Source: Parietichytrium sp. I65-24A
Taxonomy: Eukaryota > Sar > Bigyra > Thraustochytrida > Thraustochytriidae
Assembly (NCBI GenBank): GCA_012862575.1
Contig: BLSF01000040.1
Span: forward strand, 1-64,000
Length of the DNA: 64,000 nt
Direction of reading: 5' to 3'
The notes below the pieces were generated by a model that ran no database searches, was not told where the DNA came from, and saw nothing but the letters and a program-made list of their open reading frames with translations. Positions 41,281-50,182 of the stretch are shown piece by piece. The first letter of the stretch is position 1; the number at the start of each line of letters is the position of its first letter. Position numbers and translations under genes: made by a program.

Positions 41281-43506
41281 TTGCCCAAGTCCCTCTCCTC
41301 ACTCTCCTGTTTTGTTTTCGTGACGAAGAAGAGCCACGACCACCAACACCTCGAACAGCGCCAGTGTCAGCACGACGGCCACCACCACCGCGACCCACAG
41401 CAACACCCGCGACAGCAGCACGGAACACAGGGCGACAATGCAAAAAGTGAAAAACATTCTCAGTCGGCGACGAAGCAGCCGTGTTTGCCCAAACCTATAC
41501 CCGAGTTCGCCAAAAAAGTGACCAAACTTGCTTCTGCTGATTGCCTTCCGGACTTTGCTCCCGACTTTCTCGTAGTTGTCTCGGACGATGTGGAACAACG
41601 CGACAACCAGTGTAAGGCCCTTGCATACTCTAAAAATTTGGAGACGCTGATGAAAGAAGAGAGGCTCTTCATAGTGACCAACGAGGTGGTAAGCGGTCCG
41701 CATTTCAAGTTTGATTTTTCCAACTGCGGAGGGTCGAAAGAGCAGGTGCTGTTCCAGAGGCTTCCCAGGGAAGGCAAGCGCGTTTATGTTCCTGCGTCGG
41801 AGTACGTTGAGTACTATGCCCGTTTCATTGCCTCAAACTTTTACATGTTCGTGAATAGTTTGTGAGCGAAGAGCGTGAAGATCACCTTGGGCGGACACAC
41901 CAGTAGCAGCAAAGCGGTCTCTTCTGCGGTGCAATTACTGGCCCTTGGCAATGGCGCTGGACCAGGCTACTCTGAGTCTGATGAACAGTCGCGCGGAGCA
42001 ACACTCATCTACAATGAGAGTTATTCTTGTCCGACTGCGAACGACATGAAAGTGTCAGACGCGATCGATTATTACTACATTGCGCATCTTAAGAATGCCC
42101 ACCTCGTGCTTGGTGCAGTCGGTCGCGAAGAAATATTGTACGACAAGGACATTGGTGTCTCTTTGGACATCTCGGACGACTTGCAAGAGGAGCTGCTCAT
42201 CCAACTCACTTTGAGATCGGTACAAAAACAAGCCCCGCAGATCACGAGACTATCTTACTCGACTACTTCTGAGCAAAGTATCAGCAAAGCCGCAAAATAC
42301 AGCATGAAAGTAAGTGTGGGTGCAAATAGCGGGGAAGTGGACGTGAGCAATTCCTCTGGAAAGGCATCCAAACGGGAAATATCTTTAGAGGCTGAGTTTT
42401 TCTCGAGCGAAGAAATCAAAAAACTTCGCGATGACCGACCTGTTAACATTCAAACCTTCCATGAGAGTGAGTACTACCAAAGGATTGCTGGTGTCGCGCG
42501 GCGTTTATTCGAGACCCGAGAGCCAAATCGCATGGGGAATCGCGCTCATTTGATCGGTCTCGTCATCGGAGATGTATCAGCAGGGAAGAGCTCGTTCGTG
42601 TACTCGTGCATTCGCGCTGCTGCAGGGTACCTCGGCTTCGGATCATCTCAAGCCCGCATGGTGAATGGGAAGCTTCCTCCAATGATGCAGATTCGAGAGC
42701 TCGGCGGGAGTCAATATGATGGGACCATGGTGGAAAAGTTTCGCCAGTACGACCTCCGGTTCGGTGGAACAGAAACGGGTATCCAAGACGACTTTTTAAA
42801 ATTTCAAAGGAAGGAGCAAATAAATGGAGAGCTGAATGGCTCCACTCTTCTGCACAATACTCAAGGGCTTACTAGTGATGTAGACTGGGCAAGTAAAATT
42901 AGCAAGTGGATTAACGGTGAAAGGCCCGAGGAGAATGTTGACGACAAAGCCATCGCGCGAGCTAATGCAAGGCGAGGGACCATTTTGCCCGATTTCACTG
43001 TACTCGTCATTGGCGCAGATGATCTAGTTAGGCAAACGAACTCCGGAGTAGTCGGACATCCGAAGCGTGGAATCCTCGGGCGTTATATCGAGTCTTTGAA
43101 AACGATTAAACGTCGGCTTGCGGGTACAGGAAATGATAGCATCAATCATCCAGTCATCGCTCTGCTCACGAAATCCGACCTTGTCACTGATCAAGATCTT
43201 GAGGATGCTAAATCCGCGGTACAAAATTTTCTCGGAGAGTCTGTCGACCTCATTCTTGATGTTCAGAATTACGAGTTCAAACCAGCCGAGCAAAACAACA
43301 AATTGGCTAAATTACACGAAGAGGCTGTAAACGGCAAGCGGGAAGCTTTCGATGAACTCACGGGATACACAGAGGGATGGATAGAGCAAAATGACCGAAT
43401 TTTGTCTGTTTTGCATCAGTGTCTTTCAAAAATTTCCCATAAGGCATACAATGCTCGAAAGATCCGTCTAATAGAAAACCCTTTGGATCAAATAGCAGAA
43501 GAATAA
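41281..43506 (+). CDS. P-loop GTPase-like protein with an in-frame TGA
   Basis: One reading frame spans 41281-43506 except for a TGA at 41863-41865. The first part (to 41862) starts without an ATG, is His/Gln-rich and then globular. The second part carries a P-loop GDVSAGKSSF (about 42568-42597), a hydrophobic strand ending VIGADD and a TKSD motif (43168-43179), which suggests a GTPase; the P-loop wording recalls dynamin or immunity-related GTPases. The stop could be removed by a 42-48 nt intron, because the donor GTGAGC at 41862 can reach in-frame AGs at 41903, 41906 or 41909. Otherwise the gene is broken or read through. The family is not identified. It sits between the LRR cluster and the Cys4/Fanzor genes. 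Confidence 0.6.
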
Positions 43507-43518
43507 AATATATTAAAA

Positions 43519-45044
43519 TCAGATGATCGAGCACTTTTTGTTGTTGACAGTTGTAGTCTTCTTTTTTGTTTTGACATGATCGTCCGGGTCAACGGGCCTG
43601 TACCGTGGGGTGATGCGCTCTTTTGCATGCGCCGCAAATGGGACATGCCAGGGTTGGAAAACAGAGACGTGTTCATATCGTCGTAGATCCTCGAATGTAG
43701 GCTCGGGGTAATCTCGAAGGAAGAGCCACCGAGGATACAAGTGCCTAGACTTCATCGCAGATGCAATGACCTCCAACGCCTTATCGGGCATGAGACTCCT
43801 CCCTGCCTTCTTCTCCTCGCAAAGGTCCCAGGTGCCGAGAAAGTGTCCGTCACGCATCAATGCCGCCCAAGACGGTTGCAAATTCGCATGTTCTTCAAAT
43901 GTTTCAAGACGCCTTGGGCGCTCGAAGAATATTTCGTCGCCCCAAGGGATACCGAATGGAATGTAGACGCTGCCTGAAGACGTCTCCAGTCAGCAAAGAG
44001 GAAGTTTCCACCACACAGCATCCATAACCTGAGAAACAACTCTTCACGGGGATCCCCGCCGTAGTCGGTCCATCCAAAGACCTTCGAATCAACTGTGTTC
44101 AAATAAAATGCAAAGTCTTGGGTTGGTAAAGAAGCGAAAACAGATTCCAGCTCAAAATCAAATAAGAAGGTAAAGTGCCGCACGCCTCCTTCTCGGTGAA
44201 CCATCAGAGCGTCATCTAGATTTCTTCCCACAAGATTGAACTCATCTCTCGAACGGATCGTCCAATCTTTCCGACCGGGTTCAGCATCTGACTCTGGTAT
44301 TTTTGTGCCGGTACGCAAAAAAAGGTAATAGATCCTCTCTACGTCATATTCGGGGCACATGGCCTCAACCTTTTCTTCAATGAAGTTCAGCGTTTCGAAG
44401 TATTGTCCATTTCTAGAGTCGCTACGAGTATCATAACTTGCGTCCATGACAATGACAGCTCGTGCGGGTGTTTTCTCAAACAGCTTTTCACCTCTCCAGT
44501 AGAGTGGGAGGGTGAGCCGGTCTGGGTCGCGCTCCTTGTCCACTGGAAACAGAAACCTTCCGCAACGAAGGCAGCAAACTGAGCGATCCTCGATGACGAC
44601 AGTGTTCATGGTGCGTGTAAACGTAGCAGCAAACCACCCAAGCTGGGCGTCTGGGCGTCGGCAGAGATCAGCTTCATGAGCCACTTGCACGCCACATTCT
44701 GTGCACCTGAACACCTGCAGCTTGCGCCCTTGTCTTCTCGGGAGCAAGTAATCCATCACCGCCTCAACGTCTTCTTCCTTTGAAGGCCTAACGCGAGGAT
44801 CCCCCACAAATCGCGAGCGCCCTGTCCCAGCTTGCGGCGAACTGTCCAGCGGCGAGGCTAAAGGATGCAGCCACCCGAGACCATCCTTGAGAATCTGCGC
44901 TTTGGTCTTGCTGCTATTGTAGCTCAACATCATCGCATCCCACTCTGGGTGAGCCGAGGTTTCGGGCCAATTCTTGCTCCCCGGACGGCCCGGCCACTTG
45001 CCAGGGGGCCATACCGGCAGCTGGTCTGGGCGCCTTGCCTGCAT
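43519..45044 (-). CDS. Unknown Cys4 protein with prenylation-type tail
   Basis: Read from the ATG at 45044. A Cys4 pair (CTEC at residues 114-117, CLRC near 158-161) suggests a zinc ribbon. It is followed by a strand with VIVMDASYD (Asp201), reminiscent of a von Willebrand A metal site, and an alpha/beta region. The frame changes near 43975: 43857-45044 and 43519-43980 are open in different frames, and a small intron ending TTCAG or GGCAG (41-74 nt, donor GTGGTG, GTTATG or GTGAAG) would join them. The end is Lys-rich and closes with CSII, a CaaX-type prenylation signal, so membrane attachment is likely. I do not recognise the family. Confidence 0.55.
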
Positions 45045-45421
45045 TTCGCTGTTCAGTGACTGCGGGAGTGAGCTTAGTGAGATTTGAAAATTTTCTTAAA
45101 AATTAATCTATAGAGAACGAAACTACGAGGGCAGGTGGTGTGCACAATTTGAGCGCTTACTTACAGAATTCAGTTAATTAACCATACTACTGGTACCTAA
45201 GAAATGTAAGAAATATAGGATCTCTTGAGGAGCAATGGCCATCGTTACATTCCAGTTCTTTGAAAACCAAATCAACCAAAAACGGAGACTGACTCAGAAA
45301 TGGACTCTCACGATCAGCTCACGATCGCATTCTTTTTTTCAAGAAAGAAGGGGGGGTAAGACCCAACGGGAGTGTGCGACAAATACTAATTGAAGCTTGA
45401 GTGCACTCCCTCTCAATTGTT
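45045..45421. other. 3' flank of the Fanzor gene
   Basis: A 377-bp gap holding the 3' flank of the Fanzor gene (with the hairpins described separately) and the start side of the Cys4 gene. No protein gene. Confidence 0.5.
45330..45410 (-). ncRNA. Candidate guide-RNA (omega-RNA) hairpin region of Fanzor
   Basis: Immediately 3' of the Fanzor stop is a 7-bp inverted repeat, GGGAGTG (45368-45374) with CACTCCC (45404-45410), and a shorter TTCTTT/AAAGAA stem (45330-45349). TnpB and Fanzor loci usually make their guide RNA from the 3' end of the gene and the flank beyond it. The position and strand fit. No transposon end could be found to fix where a guide would begin, so this is a candidate only. 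Confidence 0.35.
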
Positions 45422-46909
45422 TCAAACATCGAGAAATTCTCTATTCAGTGTGAGATATCTCAAAAGAATATTCCTGGCTCCGTTTGCGTCACGACCACTG
45501 ACATTGTCGCATTCTTTGCAATCGAACGTTTCAGACCCTTCGAGACGGTGGTCGATGGAGCCACACATTCCGCAAGTTTTCGAGGTATACACCTCGTCGC
45601 AAACAATGACATTCGACCAGTCGTTCAAATTTGCACGCGAAATGAGTCGTTGGCGGAAACGATAATGGGCCCAATTGCACATCATGCGAGCCGTTTTGGA
45701 TCCAATTTTGCGACGCAATTTGTCCTTGACCATCTGGGACGTCTGGAAATTGGGAATCAGTATGACCCTGTATGTATTGCACAACGCGCACGCCACTTTC
45801 TTGTGAAACTCGTCGATGATGTTGCGGATTCTACGAATGGCGCGATATAAAGCAGTCGTTCGACTCTTGATGCGACGCGAAAAATGTCGCCTCTGGCGCA
45901 TTTTGACACCGGCCTCTTTTTCAACCTTGTTCTTGTTTTTGAGCTGTTGAATCGAACTTCGGAGCTTGTCCACGTGTTTACAAAGTCGAAAGATGCGAGA
46001 ATAATCGTTCTTGCCAAACTCGATGCACATTCCTTCATCGACCGAGTAGCCAGTCATCATTGTGCGTACACCAGGGTCGAGGGAAATAACCGAATGGAGA
46101 GATTCTCTTGGCGCTTGATTATCACGCAATCGAACCTCATCCGTCTCAGCGTTCATTTTCCCGCACACTTTTCGATTCCACGCACCGCGTTCAATGGTCC
46201 CTGTAAAGCACATGTAGTATTCGCCGAGACGCGTTCGGATTACTTTCACTTCATGCTGTACGTTTTGAGGAATTACTTCGTTGATGGCTGGGGCAATGTG
46301 ACGAAAGGGCGCAAAAACACCGCTCTTTCGAACCCAATCAGTTGAGCGAATCGAAAACGACTGTTGTTTATCTTTCTTCGTTTTGAATTTGAGACGCGCA
46401 CGCTTGGCTTTCTCGGCCTTCCGCGCTTTGACGAAAGAACGTACAACTGTATTGTCGAGTAGATCTTTGGGCACTTCTTCGATAAAAGGGTACTTGACGC
46501 GGAGAGTGTTGACGACATAGTCGCGCAATGTAGAAATGGTCACGGATTGCTTGACATCTGGGTATTTTTCCACCAACTTGTTGTATACAAAACGACAATT
46601 GTGGAGCCACGAATCAATCGTTCGACGAAGCTGCTCGTCCGGAAACACTCGTACTTTTCTTGTACATTCCTTCGGGGGCTGGATTGCGTCGTCGTCCACT
46701 GGCGTCAGGTCGTCTCCTTCTCCTTCTTTTTCGTCAATAACATCATCGTCACTTTTGTCGTTGGACTCTTTGCGTCTCTTCCGTTCCAGTTGCTCTTCTT
46801 TCTCTCTCCTCTCTTCTTCTTCTTTTTTGCGCTGCTCGACGTCCATTATGACTTGCCACAAAGAGCGTGGTGACTGCGATAAGATCTTCGGCAAGGTCTT
46901 GGTCGCCAT
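45422..46909 (-). CDS. Fanzor (eukaryotic TnpB-like RNA-guided nuclease)
   Basis: A 495-residue protein from the ATG at 46909 (open without ATG to 47008). After a charged coil and an NLS-like ERKRRKE comes the TnpB N-terminal part (RKVRVFPDEQ...NCRFVYNKL). RuvC-I is SLDPGVRT (Asp278), RuvC-III is GRDANGARN (Asp474), and the zinc knuckle is CGMC...CKEC. At RuvC-II the usual Glu is replaced (IPNFQTSQM, Asn387), while DEVYTSKTC offers a Glu (439) 52 residues later, as reported for Fanzors with a rearranged active site. The frame has no intron or stop, so the enzyme looks intact. TnpB relatives act as RNA-guided DNA endonucleases in transposons. No transposase gene lies nearby. Confidence 0.88.
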   Translation of the reverse strand: MATKTLPKILSQSPRSLWQVIMDVEQRKKEEEERREKEEQLERKRRKESNDKSDDDVIDEKEGEGDDLTPVDDDAIQPPKECTRKVRVFPDEQLRRTIDSWLHNCRFVYNKLVEKYPDVKQSVTISTLRDYVVNTLRVKYPFIEEVPKDLLDNTVVRSFVKARKAEKAKRARLKFKTKKDKQQSFSIRSTDWVRKSGVFAPFRHIAPAINEVIPQNVQHEVKVIRTRLGEYYMCFTGTIERGAWNRKVCGKMNAETDEVRLRDNQAPRESLHSVISLDPGVRTMMTGYSVDEGMCIEFGKNDYSRIFRLCKHVDKLRSSIQQLKNKNKVEKEAGVKMRQRRHFSRRIKSRTTALYRAIRRIRNIIDEFHKKVACALCNTYRVILIPNFQTSQMVKDKLRRKIGSKTARMMCNWAHYRFRQRLISRANLNDWSNVIVCDEVYTSKTCGMCGSIDHRLEGSETFDCKECDNVSGRDANGARNILLRYLTLNREFLDV

Positions 46910-47409
46910 TTGCGCATTGACTCTCTCCCTGCTCAGTTTGACACCCTTCGTAAACCACGATCCTGGTCCCGAACTCCTCTTCCATCCTCTCGAGTTGGGG
47001 GTCTGCAAAAAGTTTCAATCTCAAACCACGTGTCTCAAACAATCAATTCATCTTTCTTCCAAGCAACTCTGATAACATGGTATGGTTATATACCTTTATT
47101 CCTAGAATATCCTCATTTCATCTGTTGTCACAAGGATAATGCAATGCGCGAGGAACTGTTCCTTAGTCATCGACATGATTGTACCGGTAAGGAAAATGGA
47201 AAAGTTATTTTTTTTGGCGGATTGCGTTATTTTGTCACGAAAAAACTACGAAGGCTGTGAGTCTGAAACTTTTTGGGATGTGCAGTTTTGCCCTTGCCTG
47301 CCTATGGAAAACTTTTCTAATCCGAGCTCTCAACACTCACGGAGCTCGACCTAGCTCAACCCTGACCGAAACCAACGTAATAGTCTATCTTAAAGAAAAC
47401 AATAGGCTT
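46910..47409. other. Upstream region of Fanzor, overlapping alternative frame
   Basis: The minus strand from 47042 to 46749 is also open in another frame (ERMEEEFGTRIVVYEG...), which reads protein-like and is preceded by a good acceptor (CTTTTTGCAG, near 47007). It may be a last exon of the gene to the right. The rest, up to 47.4 kb, shows no gene. Confidence 0.35.
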
Positions 47410-49016
47410 TCATTTGAGTCGAAATTTGAAAATTTTGACCGAGGTGTTCGACTCTTTCCAAGGGGCATCAGGTCTGAGCATCACCCTAAAATACAAGCAT
47501 GCCTCCACCAACAAAGACTTTTTCAATACCACCTCCCTCTCTCCATCTTTAGAGACCAATACAATCTCGTGGTCCTGGTCGGGCGAAATAGCAGGAACCT
47601 CCTCGAGTGGCGGGGGCTCGGAATAACCAACCATCTCAAAAACGAGCTCTCGTGCCGCCCGTTGGACGCGTTTTGAAGGGTTCAAAAGTGCAATATCAAC
47701 AAATACGTTGAACAGCAAAGAAAGATGCCACATTTGACCACTTTCAAGTGCGTAAGGAACGAGCGTCTTGTAGAAGTAACAAATTGAACAAAGTAACTCC
47801 GGGTCAACACAACACTTAAGCGACCGTATCATCGCCATCCAACGAGCGTTCGGATCGTTCTTGATATCACGAAAGAAGGCGGATGGCGCCGATTCAATAA
47901 CACTCAACCTCTCCAACAGAGAGCAAGCCTTGCGCCGCACCTCCTCCTCCGAACAACTATTAGAAGAAAATAAAGAACCGAGAACCCCATAAGCAACAAT
48001 TGTGGTACACTCAATGATAGAACTCTCACAATGGCCGAATCTTTCTTGATACACGCCTGAATGCAATCGAATATCAAGACGATATCGCGTTCTGTCAAGT
48101 TCTCGTTCATAAGAGGTTTGTACAATGCGACAAGTCGGCCGCGTAGCACTTTCTTTGGATGTCGAGCGCACAGGTGTTGTCATTAAAGAAAATAGAAAGT
48201 GACTGGAGATCAATCGAAAGACATGGGTTGCGATCCATTTCCAACACGCAGCGGAAAATATCGATATGGATGTTCGAACGCATAAGAATAGGAACCGTGT
48301 CTTTACACTGGAGAAGAAACAACACTGCCTCCGAACGTGCGAAAACAACATCTAAAGGTGGATATGGTGTACGGATGTGCCTACAACAGGCGAGGCACCA
48401 CGGATGTCTCTCGAATTTTTCCAAGAATCCTGGTACACCGCTGCACCGGAAAAACAACAGGTATCCGTGGATACGGCGAGAATCGGGTGGCAGAGCGAGC
48501 ATACGCTCTAGAGTCTCCAACAAACCACATTCGATCAGAGGCTCCATCAGCTCCGGAGACCGCCTCACGAGTTGAACGAGGATTGCTTCCGCTTGGCAGC
48601 TGTACTCGGAATGCGCATTCGACTTGGTTCATGTACTCCACAAAAGATTTGCAGATAACTGACATCCGTGAGAGTTCGTACTGGAAATCAATGACATGAT
48701 CATCCTCCTCATCGGAGTGGTACTGGCAAACAGACCGAAGAGTGCGACAGCTTCGTCGCAATTTTCGGACACCATTTCCAGCATAAAATCCATCCGTTCG
48801 ACAAACAACGACTTCCAGATGTTCCCCACTCTTCCTCGCAACTCGCAACTCGCAACGACAATGCCTCTTCGCGACAAAAGACGGGGTCCAACAGGATGAG
48901 CTCTTTTATTTATCGTCAACCTCCATCTCCTCCAGTCTTTTCGAGGTCAATTGAAGCTGCGACTCGGAGAAATCGACCAACTCTTGCAACAAACGTGCAC
49001 TTTCCATACTTTCCAT
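47410..49016 (-). pseudogene. Frame-broken repeat protein, probably ARM/HEAT-like with a BTB-like end
   Basis: From an ATG at 49016 the minus strand encodes helical-repeat-like protein in several frames: 48629-48919 and 48107-48568 share a frame with one stop between them, then 47904-48149, then about 48060-47410. The last part contains DHEIVLVSKDGE...LLVEACLYFRVML...WKESNT, like a BTB core. No good introns explain the frame changes, so I call it a broken host gene with about four breaks. One coincides with a (TTGCGAG)x3 repeat near 48834-48854. Very short introns cannot be excluded. It is divergent from PIG-F. Confidence 0.5.
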
Positions 49017-49092
49017 CACCAAACTTCCATCAACTTGGTCTACTCGAGGCCTTTGCAACTTGGGCAAGCAAGTGAATGAAGGAAGGACAACA

Positions 49093-49128
49093 CTGAAAGA
49101 GCTGAAAGAGCTGAAAGAGCTGAAAGAG
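49093..49128 (+). repeat. Four tandem CTGAAAGAG units
   Basis: A perfect 9-nt repeat, four copies, placed between the divergent start codons of the broken repeat-protein gene (49016) and PIG-F (49135), only 118 bp apart. It may be part of a shared promoter. Confidence 0.85.
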
Positions 49129-49134
49129 CGCGAG

Positions 49135-50016
49135 ATGTTGCGCAGGGACGTGGCCGCGTGGGTACTCGCGGACAGTTCGGCCATACTGGGCACGTGCTTG
49201 TTGGCCGTGCCTGGACTGTGAGTTGCCGCGATGGATGTGAAGAGTGCTCTCTTGGCGGTGGCAGTGTGGTGTGGTGTGGTGTGATGGTGGCTAACTTGGA
49301 TGTGTGCTCGCGGAAGACTGGGGCTTACGCTCGTGGGCGAGCCTGCAAAGTTTGTCGCCACATCGGCAGCTCTTGTCGCTCTGCTGCGACTGGTCTTGTT
49401 CGTGGGGTGGTGGGCCGGTCGCCAAGAGCGGTTCAAGTCGGAGACTGAGTATGCGGGCTTGATTGGAGAGGTGGCGCTGTGCGTGGCGGTAGGGTCTGTC
49501 GGCGTCCACGCGTTTGTGGTGTTGTTTGGGGCCCCTTTGTTCCAGTACGTTGGTTTGGGAGTGCGTTTTGTTTCGTGTCTTGCTGGAAGAACTTGAGAGC
49601 GACGGTAATGTAGCTAATGGATTGGGAAGCGCAAACGCAGACTCTGGGAGCGGACAGCAGCTTTCAGCGTCTTCCTTGCCTCGCTGAGCCTCTCGCAGGT
49701 TGCATTTTCCTCGCAAGGCAGGAAGATATCGTTGCCAACCGTTGTGGGACGCACAGTTAGTTTCGTGGTCCGTGGAGAGTGTCAAAATGATCTTGATCGA
49801 GCACTACTGATTCAGTCGCGCCTCATCGTACTCGGCGCTTGGCTCGGAGCAATTCCAATTCCGTTGGACTGGGACAGGCCATGGCAGACCTGGCCTGTCA
49901 CCCTGGTGTACGGTTCGCTCCTCGGTTGCCTCGCATCATGCATGTTGCTGATGACCTGGACGTTTGTGGATCTCAGCAGCGTCTTATTTCCCCGCGAACC
50001 TGTGAAAAATGAGTGA
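49135..50016 (+). CDS. PIGF: GPI ethanolamine-phosphate transferase subunit (PIG-F/GPI11)
   Basis: A spliced gene: exons 49135-49217, 49317-49544 and 49641-50016, all introns GT-AG (99 and 96 nt; donors GTGAGT and GTACGT), giving 228 residues, close to human PIG-F (219). The diagnostic block is [18 protein letters not shown] followed by WPV...YGSLLG near the C-terminus; VVLFGAPLF precedes it in exon 2. PIG-F is the ER membrane partner that stabilises the enzymes (PIG-O, PIG-G) adding ethanolamine phosphate to GPI mannoses. Four to six hydrophobic segments are visible. The PIG-W gene lies at 4.6 kb. Confidence 0.85.
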
Positions 50017-50182
50017 CAAGTCCTCCCAAGGGGGAAAAAAAAAGCCGTAATCTAAAAAGTAAGAGAATGAGAACAACCATTTCGTCTTCCCAAATATCAT
50101 TTCGCTAAATTAATATATCTCGGGAAGCAAGAAAAATAAAAAATAAAAAGAAAGGGCCTGCAGGACGTTCAAAGCAACGTGC

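Noticed and set aside
41863-41865. Selenocysteine reading of the TGA in the GTPase gene
   Set aside because: The position is in a poorly conserved stretch, no selenoprotein family fits, and I saw no obvious SECIS hairpin downstream. A short intron or a break is simpler.
45422-47008. Bacterial IS605/IS607 contamination as the source of the TnpB-like gene
   Set aside because: The protein has the Fanzor-type shifted glutamate and a long charged N-terminal extension with an NLS-like stretch, and sits among spliced eukaryotic genes. No transposase gene or bacterial neighbours are present.
48107-48351. N-terminal 80 codons of a long minus-strand frame starting at 48351
   Set aside because: In this interval another frame reads better as protein; only the part of the long frame after about 48060 looks coding.
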